Below are positions 47,203 through 55,647 of a DNA stretch of 60,234 nucleotides, one piece after another. Both the position numbers and the translations under genes were made by a program. Below the pieces are notes generated by a model. It saw only the letters and a program-made list of their open reading frames with translations, had not been told where the DNA came from and ran no database searches. The stretch lies in IMG/VR virus record IMGVR_UViG_3300045996_001815, positions 1 through 60,234 of that record. One strand, given 5' to 3'. Position 1 is the stretch's first letter; each line of letters starts with the position of its first letter. This stretch comes from a virus.

Positions 47203-47435
47203 TGATCGTCTTCCATGTCGAGCCGCTCCTTGATCCGCCGCTGCTGGGTGCTGAACCGGTGTAGCCGGTCCAGGACCGTGCCCGGCTTCCCCTGGTGACC
47301 GATCTCCTGGTCGAGGCTCTCCACCTTCGCGTCGCGCTTCGCGTCGTGGCGGCTGTGGCCGAATACCCAGAGGCTGAGCGCTACGTTCCAGCCGATGATG
47401 CCGCCCAGAATCCAGAGCAGCACGTCCTCGCTCAT
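47199..47435 (-). CDS. Membrane-anchored coiled-coil protein
   Basis: 78 residues: an N-terminal membrane segment (VLLWILGGIIGWNVALSLWV), then a charged helix (SRHDAKRDAKVESLDQEIGH) and a C-terminal helix. Similar to small phage lysis or membrane proteins of unknown action. ATGA coupled to the receiver gene. Confidence 0.6.
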   Translation of the reverse strand: MSEDVLLWILGGIIGWNVALSLWVFGHSRHDAKRDAKVESLDQEIGHQGKPGTVLDRLHRFSTQQRRIKERLDMEDDQ

Positions 47436-47626
47436 CCGGCCGCGACCTTTCCTACCAGGCGCCGCACGTTCGACCTCTCGCGCGTTGTGAGCGTGCCGCC
47501 GGCATCCAGTTTCTCGAGCGCACCCCTGAGCATGGACTGCTGGCCTACGGTCAAGGCGCTGCTCTCGGTGGCGCCGCGGATGATCATCCTACGCCGGCGT
47601 TCCTCTTCCTCATCTTCGTCGCTCAT
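47432..47626 (-). CDS. Small acidic-basic protein
   Basis: 64 residues: acidic start (SDEDEEEERRRR) and a helical rest (SALTVGQQSMLRGALEKLDA). Coupled by ATGA. Function unknown. Confidence 0.55.
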   Translation of the reverse strand: MSDEDEEEERRRRMIIRGATESSALTVGQQSMLRGALEKLDAGGTLTTRERSNVRRLVGKVAAG

Positions 47627-48054
47627 TTGCGCTTGCTCTCCGCGAGTTGCTTCAGTTCAGCGTTCTTCCGGTCCACGAAATCTCGGGCCAGATCGGCGTT
47701 CTTGACAGCCTGCTCCATGTCGGTCTGGAGCTTCGCGATCGTTGGGGCCATCTTGTTCTCAGTCTCGGCCCGAGCTGTACGCATTGCCCACTCCAGTTCC
47801 TGCTGCCGGCCCATACGATCCTCGATCGTCAGAGCCAGCGCAGCGCCCGCGACCAGCGATAGCAGCACGAACCAGGGGATCAGGTCGTTGTAATGCTGGC
47901 TCTGGTCAACATCGCCTGCAGTGACCTGCTCCTCGTTGCCGCTGATACGAAATATCGCGTTGCCGAATCGGCGCTTGAACCTGTCGCGTAGCCGCTTCAG
48001 TCCATTGGGGTTGCCATTTGCGTCGCGCTTGTCGTCCAGCTTCACCGGTTGCAT
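47623..48054 (-). CDS. Membrane-anchored coiled-coil protein
   Basis: 143 residues. A basic region (GLKRLRDRFKRRFGNAIFRI), a membrane segment (IPWFVLLSLVAGAALALTI) and a coiled coil (MGRQQELEWAMRTARAETEN onward). ATG 48,054 with GAGG preferred over GTG 48,084. It resembles Rz or holin accessory proteins in outline. Confidence 0.55.
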   Translation of the reverse strand: MQPVKLDDKRDANGNPNGLKRLRDRFKRRFGNAIFRISGNEEQVTAGDVDQSQHYNDLIPWFVLLSLVAGAALALTIEDRMGRQQELEWAMRTARAETENKMAPTIAKLQTDMEQAVKNADLARDFVDRKNAELKQLAESKRK

Positions 48055-48088
48055 GTCCGTGCCCTCGTGTTGTTGTGGCAACACCCTA

Positions 48089-48436
48089 TCAGCCGCCCTT
48101 CACGATGGTCCAGACGATGCCGAAGATCGCGACCGCCGCAGCCCCAACGGTCCAAACCAACTGCCAGTTGGACTTGTTCTTGATGATGATCTGCGTGTGC
48201 CCGGCAACCTTTTTGGCCAGCGCCTCGTGCTGCTCCTGGGCGGCCGCGAAACGCTCCTCATCGCGCTTCTCGTGGGTCTGCATGGTCTGCGCCAACCATT
48301 CCAGCCGTACTTTGGTGTCGGCCGCGCTGGCGCGCATGTCCTCTCGGAAATCCTTCTCCTCTCGCAAGCGGGCTCTCTCCTCTTCCCATGCGGCTATGTC
48401 GCGAGCGTCGTTCGATGGCGGTCGGGTGCTGCTCAT
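48089..48436 (-). CDS. XhlA/holin-accessory-like membrane protein
   Basis: 115 residues: a long charged helix (ARLREEKDFREDMRASAADT) then a C-terminal membrane segment (WQLVWTVGAAAVAIFGIVWT). This C-anchored layout is like XhlA-type lysis accessory proteins. It is the first gene of the lysis-side run and has its own upstream gap. Confidence 0.55.
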   Translation of the reverse strand: MSSTRPPSNDARDIAAWEEERARLREEKDFREDMRASAADTKVRLEWLAQTMQTHEKRDEERFAAAQEQHEALAKKVAGHTQIIIKNKSNWQLVWTVGAAAVAIFGIVWTIVKGG

Positions 48437-48561
48437 TTTTGGCTGTAAGATTTTTCGTCTAAGCGTTCATCTCATTCAAATCACCGGCAGCGCGTGCAAC
48501 CATCTCTCCCGAAAGCGGCGTCACAAGCCGCCTGGGACAACAAATCAAAGGGAGATCCAAA

Positions 48562-48891
48562 GTGCGTACTGGACCACTGCTCGCGATCCTTGCCGCTCTT
48601 CCGTTGGCCACGGGCTGCCAGGCGCTCATTCCGAGCGGCATCGGCGCCGAAGTCGAACACGATTCCGGCCTGCTCGTGGACGGCCGTGACAGCAGGGGGT
48701 TGCTCAAGGAGGACAGCCTGAATGTCGCCAAGGCCTATCTGGACTGGCAGCGCCCGCTGAGCCGGCGCGCGACGATCTACACCGCGCTTGGGGTCGGCTA
48801 CAAATTCGACGAGGGCGGTTTCGAGACCAGCGGCAGCAAGTGGGTCGGCAACATCAGAACCGGCGTACGCTTCAGCCTCGACCGGAACTGA
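48562..48891 (+). CDS. Outer membrane lipoprotein moron
   Basis: 109 residues from GTG with GGGAG upstream. Signal peptide ending in the lipobox PLATGC, then a β-rich mature part that ends in strands with aromatic ends (ATIYTALGVGYKFDEGGFET). It is alone on the plus strand amid minus late genes and overlaps its convergent neighbour by 20 bases. Such morons are made from the prophage and often block superinfection at the outer membrane. Confidence 0.75.
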   Translation: MRTGPLLAILAALPLATGCQALIPSGIGAEVEHDSGLLVDGRDSRGLLKEDSLNVAKAYLDWQRPLSRRATIYTALGVGYKFDEGGFETSGSKWVGNIRTGVRFSLDRN

Positions 48892-49345
48892 CCTTCTCGT
48901 CCTGCGCAGGCGCAATGTCGGCGCGCAGGGCCTCGATCCTTTGATCCATGGCACGCAGCCGGCTCACCGTCTCGGGATCCGGCTGCCGACTATCCAATCT
49001 TGCCAGTTGCACCTCACGCAGGATCCGCGGCTGCACCTTGGTCTCGAGGTGCTCGATCTCGGCCATGGCAGCCGCGTGGCGCTGGTCGCGCATGATCGCC
49101 ACCGCAGTCTTACGCCATCGCCTGGATTCGGAGCTCCATTCGTAGTCGGCGGCAGGCCCTGGCACGGGCGGGATGTAGTCAATCAGTTGCCCGGTATCCA
49201 AATCGACACGCTGAGACTGCCAGTCGGTTACGCCACCGATCCAATCAAAGCCCTCGGGCTTGTTGGCTTCAAGAAACTCCTCTCCGCCGCTCATCGAGCG
49301 GCCAATGAAGATCCCCGTAGAGAGATCGAAAAGCCACTTGTTCAT
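48872..49345 (-). CDS. Tail-tip-associated/fibre assembly-like protein
   Basis: 157 residues. An N-terminal β part (KWLFDLSTGIFIGRSMSGGE) and PGPAADYEWSSESRRWRKTA with a coiled-coil C-terminus, similar in outline to phage tail fibre assembly proteins. It follows J by an ATGA overlap, the usual position of such proteins. Exact family uncertain. Confidence 0.5.
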   Translation of the reverse strand: MNKWLFDLSTGIFIGRSMSGGEEFLEANKPEGFDWIGGVTDWQSQRVDLDTGQLIDYIPPVPGPAADYEWSSESRRWRKTAVAIMRDQRHAAAMAEIEHLETKVQPRILREVQLARLDSRQPDPETVSRLRAMDQRIEALRADIAPAQDEKVSSGRG

Positions 49346-52300
49346 TTCTTGATCAGCTCGACCTTCAGCGTGATGTTGCGCATGTCGACGGTGCTGGCAG
49401 GCGTCGATTCGTTATTCGCGAACAGCGTAAAGAACCGGTTGTTGCCAGCAGTGACCGCCAGATCGAACTGATCCATGACACGCTCACCTGGGCTTGCAGA
49501 TGCAGTCACCAATTTTCCGCCACTGGACCCCAAGCTCAGACTACCGCTGACACTGCTGGCGCCGATCAAAGCCCGTATATCTGCCGCTCCGCTTTTCCAT
49601 ACGTTTGCCGTCACGGTCACAAGAGCCCTGTAATCGAACTTCTGCGCTGGAACGTTGATCACCGCGAAAACCTGCAGGGCATCTGGCACAGCGTCGTCGC
49701 AGACATGCGTTTCCGTTGCATCGGTGATAGTGAGCACCTCAGTCGCGGCGTCTGGGCCGATCTGCTGAGTATCGACGAGCGTCAAAACATCGCCAGGCCC
49801 GAACTCCAAACCATTGCACGAACAGCCAACCGCGTTGAAGCTCGAATCCATAAAGAGCGTAAGGCCAGACACTGCAACGGTGCGATGCAATACGCCATCG
49901 AGGTAGTACTTGACGTTGGAGCCGTCGTATGTGATCCCAAACAGACTGGTCGTCGTGTAGGTCGCGGGCGAACTAATGAGACTGCCTGATTCGTAGATGC
50001 GCGCCTGCCCGCTGGAGTCGGCATGCCATGCGTAGTCGAGTGAGGTGAAACCCTGATCGGTCGTCGGATCCGTGTTCAACCCCACCATGAAAGAGCCCGA
50101 CGTCTGCGATGCCTTGAACTGCACATGGCAGCTCTGAAAACCAATCAGGCTGTAGGCGTCGGAGTCCCATGCAGCTGAGCCGCCAGACTTCAGCAGTCCG
50201 CGATCCGTCGCTACCACATTCCCGCGCGGGATGAACATGCTGGGGGTAGCGGCGCCATAGGGAACGAATTGCACGTTGCGCGCCGCAGCGCCGGGGCTGT
50301 TCCAACTTGAATCCATGAATAGCGTGACGTCTGGCGCGGCCTTCCTGCGGATAACAGATCCATCCTTGCTGTAAATGATGAACTTGCCGTCATGCACGAT
50401 CGATAGAGCGGTGTCAGTTGTATAAGCGCTGGCACCCAGATCGAGAACAAGTGAGTTTGACTCGTATATCTGAAGTGTCCCGGATGCGGCGCAGTACCAC
50501 GCGTAATCGAGTGACGTGAAGTTCTGGTCTGTGGTCGGGTCCGAGTTGAGTCCGATCATGAATTGCAGATTGGTCTGCTCGGCCTGGAAGGACACCGCGC
50601 AGCCCGTGGCATATGACTGGGTACTGTAGGTGTCGGAGTCCCAAGCGCCCGATCCGCCATTCTTGCGGATGGTGGTCGCGGTGGCGATGCAGTTGCCGCG
50701 CGCGATGAAGGGGATGCTCGGCGCGGTCGTCAGCGGGCCGAACTCCAACTGACTGACTTTGCCGGCGCCATTCCAGGATGAGTCCATGAACAGGGTCTTG
50801 TTGGCTGCCGCGATCGAGCGCTGCAGTACCCCATTTTTGAAGTACTGCACGAGCCGGCCGTCGTACTTGATGCTGAGCGCGGTGGCGCTCGTGTAAGAGC
50901 CGAACGCGCCTATAAGGACGTTGCTCTCGTAGATTTCCAGCGTCGCGTCGTTACGGCAGAACCAAGCGAAGTCCAGCGACGTGAAACTCTGATCTGTCAG
51001 GGGATCGGAGTTCAAACCGATCATGAGAGACTGATTTGTCTGGTCCGGAACGAAGGACACAAAGCATCCGGACTCGAAGGTCTGCGCGCTGTAGACATCC
51101 GAATCCCATGAGCCGCCCGCGCCGTACTTTCCTGCAGTGTTGGCCGTGGCAAAGCAGGTCCCACGCGCGATGAAGGGCACAGCCGGCGCGGACGGATTGC
51201 TGACGAAGGTCACATCCTGCACCGTCGCGCCAGGCGTCGAGAAGCTCGAGTCGAAGAACAGCGATGCGTTGTTTACCTGGGATTGACGCTTCAGCACACC
51301 GTCGACGAAGTACCTGACATTGTGCAGGTCGTAGGTGATCTCGAACACCGTGGTCTTGGTGTATGCAGTCCCGGTGACCACCGATGATCCGCTTTCCCAG
51401 ATACTCCAATTGCCGCTGGCGTCGAGCTTGAAGGCGAAGTCGAGGGACGTGAAATTCTGATCCGTCAGCGGATCAGAGTTCAGTCCCATGTACAGATCGG
51501 CGTTGGTCTGCGACGCGCGGAACGATAGGGAGCTGCCAGTAGAGAACGCGCCGCGCGAATAGCAATCGGAGTCGAATCCACTCGCGGCAGACATCTTCTT
51601 GCTGATGGTGTTGCCGTTGACGAAGCAGTTGCCGCGGGAGATCAGCTCGACACTGGAGATTCGGGGCAGGATGTCGTTCGCTGGAACCGTGTAGCTGTAA
51701 GCTGTGACCGCAGACAGATCTTGCACGCCCGAGCCATAGATGTTGAACGAGACAAACTTGAAGTAGAACGTCTGGCCTATATCACCCGGATCGATCGGGA
51801 TGCGGAAGACCGCGCCATCGAGCCGCACGAAGCGGGTTCCCGAGTTGTGACTCGCGATCGTGGATCCGTACGCGCCTCGACGCAGGTAGCCAAGGTCGTA
51901 CGCACCTGCCCCTGTAAGCGTGACATCGCGATACGACATGACCTCGCCCTCGACCAGGCAGAGGTTGCGCATGTTGTCGGCTTCGGCGGTCGTTGCGCTT
52001 GAGAGCTGCAGACTGGTATTTGCGAGCAGCACCCGAAGCGTATTCGTCGTATCAGGATCCGATCCGGTAGGCAGAGTCGCAGTGAGGGTGCCGTACCGAG
52101 CCGACCCCATGATGCGGCCGACTGCCTCGTAGCGCGCGTTGTCGAGCGACATGTGCACGACGCAGCCACCCCAGGGCGCGCCCGTCGCGCCGCAGACGGC
52201 GATCCAGATCTCATGCCCACCGGCCGGACCGATGAGCAATGCCGGCGCCGAGAAGATCTGCGGGGCGAGCACATTGCCAGGGTCGTCGGCGTAGTTGGCC

Positions 52301-53610
52301 GCGTAACCCTGCGCGGATTGCCAATCGTAGAGCGGCGCGCCAGCCGTGCCGACGAGCACCTCCTCGGCGGTGATGGATAGGCGCAGGGCTTCCTCTTCCG
52401 AGTCTTCGCGGATCTCCGTGATCCTGACCAGTGCGGAACTCAGACCCAGTGCACTGTCGTTCAACGCCAAGAAGTCTCCCGGCTCAAGCAAGCAAAAGTC
52501 AGGGCGCAACTCAAACTCGTATGTGTTGCGAATGTACAGCTGGCGCTGATTGATGATCTGGCCGACCAGGCGCGCACATTCTTTGGTTGTGATCGCGTGG
52601 AACGAGATAGTGTCCATCACACGCTCGCCGCGCTGTGCCACGTCGGACTCGTCTTTGGACTCCGCGATGGTGGGATTGTATTGGTGCTCGCGGTCGTTGA
52701 ACTCCACGCGCACGACGTTGTAGGTGTCGTTGCTCGCCTTGCGGATCAGGCGAACAGGGTCGACGCCTTCCGAAGGACAGTAGTCATCGTCGGTCAGAGA
52801 GAAGATCGGCGTGAGGTCTGCGGTGTACGTGCTCCCATTGCCCGTCACCGACTCGTCGGCATACGGGATGATCTTCAGCACTGCGCCGGACTTGACCGCG
52901 AATGAGTTGCAGATCCGCAGTATCTCGTCGATGAATTCCTTCGCCGGTCGCTGCGCCTTCTCGACCGGGCTCAGGTTGAATCCCATTGCCGTGCAGTATT
53001 CCCCGAAGGTGTTGAGCGTGGTTGCGTCGAGATAGGGGAAGTTGCAGCCGTGAACAGCGTGCGTGCAGTAGTCGTTCAGGATGTCATCGGGGTGCGCGTC
53101 GCCGCCGATCGGGCCAGAGGATCCGATACCAATGACCTCGCAGCTGATTTGTGGCATGGATGCGCCACTTCCAAGCTCGAGCGCCCCGTGAACAAGGATC
53201 GCCGTCGAAGGATAGGCGATAGCTCGTGTCGGATGATTCGTGGTCAGGTACGACCATGTTGCCTGATTGAGCGCGCCGTCGAAGAGCGTGAATCCCAGCG
53301 AACCGACAGTCATCTGGGATTTGTCCTGGTAGACGATGCTGATCCCGATGCTTGGGCCTTCGCACACCATCATGACGACGGCCGCGGAGTACGTGAAGCT
53401 CGTGTTCTTCGGTGCCCCGCCCCCGCCCTTGCCGCCGCCTGTTTTTGAGGTGTGCTCGGTTGCCGTGAAATCCTCGTACTGCAATAGCGCCAGGGAAACT
53501 CTATTCAGGCCGTAGGCAAGCGTGACGGGCACCCCGAACGTGCTCGCGGTGAGCTGGATCTGAGATAGCTTCTCTTCTTTCTGAGAGACGGCGCCTCCTC
53601 TACCGGCCAT
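49342..53610 (-). CDS. J: Tail tip attachment protein J with four lectin-like repeats
   Basis: 1422 residues. The N-terminal 560 are the J/gp29-like hub (VTLAYGLNRVSLALLQYEDF, then VAQRGERVMDTISFHAITTK, QIINQRQLYIRNTYEFELRP). Residues about 650-1275 hold four tandem copies of a domain of about 155 residues, each with 'DSDxYS', 'GLNSDPxTDQxFTSLDYAW', 'IYESG' and 'DGxLxR...LFMDSS'; these look like jelly-roll lectin modules. A β-sandwich end follows. J contacts the receptor and decides host range. Starts in the NlpC/P60 stop. Confidence 0.9.
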   Translation of the reverse strand: MAGRGGAVSQKEEKLSQIQLTASTFGVPVTLAYGLNRVSLALLQYEDFTATEHTSKTGGGKGGGGAPKNTSFTYSAAVVMMVCEGPSIGISIVYQDKSQMTVGSLGFTLFDGALNQATWSYLTTNHPTRAIAYPSTAILVHGALELGSGASMPQISCEVIGIGSSGPIGGDAHPDDILNDYCTHAVHGCNFPYLDATTLNTFGEYCTAMGFNLSPVEKAQRPAKEFIDEILRICNSFAVKSGAVLKIIPYADESVTGNGSTYTADLTPIFSLTDDDYCPSEGVDPVRLIRKASNDTYNVVRVEFNDREHQYNPTIAESKDESDVAQRGERVMDTISFHAITTKECARLVGQIINQRQLYIRNTYEFELRPDFCLLEPGDFLALNDSALGLSSALVRITEIREDSEEEALRLSITAEEVLVGTAGAPLYDWQSAQGYAANYADDPGNVLAPQIFSAPALLIGPAGGHEIWIAVCGATGAPWGGCVVHMSLDNARYEAVGRIMGSARYGTLTATLPTGSDPDTTNTLRVLLANTSLQLSSATTAEADNMRNLCLVEGEVMSYRDVTLTGAGAYDLGYLRRGAYGSTIASHNSGTRFVRLDGAVFRIPIDPGDIGQTFYFKFVSFNIYGSGVQDLSAVTAYSYTVPANDILPRISSVELISRGNCFVNGNTISKKMSAASGFDSDCYSRGAFSTGSSLSFRASQTNADLYMGLNSDPLTDQNFTSLDFAFKLDASGNWSIWESGSSVVTGTAYTKTTVFEITYDLHNVRYFVDGVLKRQSQVNNASLFFDSSFSTPGATVQDVTFVSNPSAPAVPFIARGTCFATANTAGKYGAGGSWDSDVYSAQTFESGCFVSFVPDQTNQSLMIGLNSDPLTDQSFTSLDFAWFCRNDATLEIYESNVLIGAFGSYTSATALSIKYDGRLVQYFKNGVLQRSIAAANKTLFMDSSWNGAGKVSQLEFGPLTTAPSIPFIARGNCIATATTIRKNGGSGAWDSDTYSTQSYATGCAVSFQAEQTNLQFMIGLNSDPTTDQNFTSLDYAWYCAASGTLQIYESNSLVLDLGASAYTTDTALSIVHDGKFIIYSKDGSVIRRKAAPDVTLFMDSSWNSPGAAARNVQFVPYGAATPSMFIPRGNVVATDRGLLKSGGSAAWDSDAYSLIGFQSCHVQFKASQTSGSFMVGLNTDPTTDQGFTSLDYAWHADSSGQARIYESGSLISSPATYTTTSLFGITYDGSNVKYYLDGVLHRTVAVSGLTLFMDSSFNAVGCSCNGLEFGPGDVLTLVDTQQIGPDAATEVLTITDATETHVCDDAVPDALQVFAVINVPAQKFDYRALVTVTANVWKSGAADIRALIGASSVSGSLSLGSSGGKLVTASASPGERVMDQFDLAVTAGNNRFFTLFANNESTPASTVDMRNITLKVELIKK
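49785..51660 (-). repeat. Four tandem repeats encoding lectin-like modules in J
   Basis: Units of about 470 bases run from roughly 51,660 to 51,185, 51,185 to 50,715, 50,715 to 50,240 and 50,240 to 49,785. Copies are diverged but share protein motifs including TSLDYAW and LFMDSS. Boundaries are approximate. Confidence 0.75.
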
Positions 53611-54038
53611 CAGAACACGCTCCAGTAGCTCTCGATACGAGACTCGAGAGACCTGCGCTCGATGATCTCGACGCACCGATGCGGGCGGTAAGCGTGCAGC
53701 GCGTAAGTCTCATCGAGCAGGATCAGACCATGCGCGGCATGCCGGCCGAAGCTGCACATCGCGATATCCGCCGGCAAGGCGGCTGCAGCGGCAATGGGCT
53801 TCGCGAAGCGCTCGAGCTGCTCCAGGAATAGCGGCTGGTCTCGATGCAGATACCATTCCGGGCTGTATTCATCAGGGTAGTACTCGGCCGGCACGAAGCC
53901 GCAGGCTCGATAGACGCCAACTAGCAGCATGGCGCAATCGACACCGACGCCCTTGAGGCACTGATGGTGGTGGTACGGCGTGCGCAGCCATGTTCTCGCC
54001 TCGGCGATGACCGCGGCGCGTGCGTCTGTGTGGTTCAT
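53610..54038 (-). CDS. NlpC/P60 tail peptidase
   Basis: 142 residues. HHHQCLKGVGVDCAMLLVGV has the catalytic Cys, HAAHGLILLDETYALHAYRP the His and the next polar residue. This is the λ K-type tail-tip peptidase that trims murein during DNA entry. It lies between DUF2163 and J as in GTA-type tail modules. ATGA coupled. Confidence 0.88.
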   Translation of the reverse strand: MNHTDARAAVIAEARTWLRTPYHHHQCLKGVGVDCAMLLVGVYRACGFVPAEYYPDEYSPEWYLHRDQPLFLEQLERFAKPIAAAAALPADIAMCSFGRHAAHGLILLDETYALHAYRPHRCVEIIERRSLESRIESYWSVF

Positions 54039-55039
54039 GATGCCTGGAATGTACGCCCGCTGGTTGTGCGCCCACCGATCGACGTTCCTGTGATCGGTCC
54101 CGACTGCCCGGCCTGCGTCGAGACTTCGCTGTTCGACTGCGCCACACCGCCGTCGTACAGCGTCTCCGGGACCGGAACATAGGGCGCCCCACGGAAGCGG
54201 CCGAGATTGTTGAAGGCCGGGCCGACTGCAGTGTTGTTGTTGGAGCAAGCGGCTTGCGTCTTCTTGCACATCGGATAGATCGTGAACGTGTTGCCCGCTG
54301 CCGGCGCCGTCGGCAATGGCTTGACCAGACGGATCGCACCGGAAGCATTGAGGTACGACTTCACAAGCGCCTTGATTCCAGCGTTCGGCCCGCTCGTGAA
54401 GGTCAGAATGCCGAGATCAAAGTAGCCGTTGACCTGCGTCAGCGAGGTGTTGAACGCAGTCTTGCTCGGTGTGCCGCTCAACGTGCCGCTGACCGTGAAG
54501 CTCGCAACGTTCAGCCCGCAGCCAGTGTCGTAGGTGGTGTAAATGCAGCCGGTCTGCACAATGTTCTTCGGCATCGCCACGCCGAGTTGCGCAAGGTCAT
54601 CATCCACGACCACGCGCACATTGTTGCGGCCGGCGGTCACGTTGTTGACGACGCCGCTGAACCACGTCACCGCCCCGGGTGAGGTGTCCGACCAAGAAGA
54701 CAGGAAGAGCTTGGAAAACAGCACGCGTGCGTAGTCGAGAATGCCGATTTGCGCCGCGACCTGCAGCGTGTATCCGGAGAAAGTTGGCGCGCCCACGTCG
54801 ATCTCTCTCGGCCACATATCAAACTCGAGCGTCTGAGCCTCCAACCCGATCTTCTGAGTCAGCGATTGTCGGCGGATGAGGATGCGGCTGTCGTACGTCG
54901 TGCCCGCCACCGTGAGATTCGCGTCGCTGGTCGTCAGATAGATGTGCGAGCCATCGGTGAGCGTGAAGTCGTAGAGCTCTGCGTACCTGTACTGTCCGGC
55001 CGCCAGGATGGCGATCGTTGCCGCGGATGCGGATTTCAC
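54035..55039 (-). CDS. DUF2163/phage BR0599-family tail hub protein
   Basis: 334 residues. An N-terminal half with AELYDFTLTDGSHIYLTTSD and QSLTQKIGLEAQTLEFDMWP as in DUF2163, and a C-terminal CKKTQAACSNN...NLGRFRGAPYVPVPETLYDG typical of BR0599 proteins, with the Cys set that may hold an iron-sulfur or zinc site. Part of the tail baseplate between distal tail and J. Confidence 0.85.
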   Translation of the reverse strand: MKSASAATIAILAAGQYRYAELYDFTLTDGSHIYLTTSDANLTVAGTTYDSRILIRRQSLTQKIGLEAQTLEFDMWPREIDVGAPTFSGYTLQVAAQIGILDYARVLFSKLFLSSWSDTSPGAVTWFSGVVNNVTAGRNNVRVVVDDDLAQLGVAMPKNIVQTGCIYTTYDTGCGLNVASFTVSGTLSGTPSKTAFNTSLTQVNGYFDLGILTFTSGPNAGIKALVKSYLNASGAIRLVKPLPTAPAAGNTFTIYPMCKKTQAACSNNNTAVGPAFNNLGRFRGAPYVPVPETLYDGGVAQSNSEVSTQAGQSGPITGTSIGGRTTSGRTFQAS

Positions 55040-55647
55040 AGCGGCACCGAGATGAACTGGAATTCAGTGGCCCACAGAAACGCCATCATCTTCTCGAACT
55101 CGATGCTGTCATCCATGAATCGGCAGCGGTAGTTGAAGGTTCCTGTCCAGGTGAGCGCGTGCCCGCTGGTGGGCGGCGTTACGAACGTGATGATGCCGGT
55201 CGTGCCGATCGTGTAGTGAGTCGTGAGGGTCTGCAGCACGCCGTTGACGAAGATGCTGGGGCTCGACGAGAGATTCTGCACACGCTCTGCGTAGCCCGGA
55301 CCACCGACATTCTGGTACCGCGCGACCAATTGGAATTGCGTGGTTGACCCGTTGCCGGTGCCGAAGTTCTCTGCCGTGACGGAGTTGAACTCTGGATCGC
55401 TGTACAGGAAGGTGTCGTAGCTGCCGAGCAAAGCGTTGAACAGTCCAACCAGCTGCTTGAGCTCGTTGGTGGATGCCTGCTCGCGCAACACGCTGTACTC
55501 GATCGAGAAGAGAATCCTCGGGAACTGCCGATACGCGATGCGGCTCTCTTTTCCGCTGAGCGACTCATTCACGCCCGTGCGCCACTGCGGCGTACGTCGG
55601 ATGGGGAATGAGAGACCCTTGAGTGTTGGATATACGAAGCTGCTCAA
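55036..55647 (-). CDS. DUF2460-family distal tail protein
   Basis: 203 residues: SFPIRRTPQWRTGVNESLSG, RIAYRQFPRILFSIEYSVLR, then LVGLFNALLGSYDTFLYSDP, which is the DUF2460 pattern, and a C-terminal RCRFMDDSIEFEKMMAFLWA. It forms the ring between tube and tip. Coupled to tape measure and DUF2163. Confidence 0.88.
   Translation of the reverse strand: MSSFVYPTLKGLSFPIRRTPQWRTGVNESLSGKESRIAYRQFPRILFSIEYSVLREQASTNELKQLVGLFNALLGSYDTFLYSDPEFNSVTAENFGTGNGSTTQFQLVARYQNVGGPGYAERVQNLSSSPSIFVNGVLQTLTTHYTIGTTGIITFVTPPTSGHALTWTGTFNYRCRFMDDSIEFEKMMAFLWATEFQFISVPL

Noticed and set aside
49785-51660. J repeats as a diversity-generating target
   Set aside because: No template repeat or reverse transcriptase is present; divergence between the modules looks like ordinary evolution.
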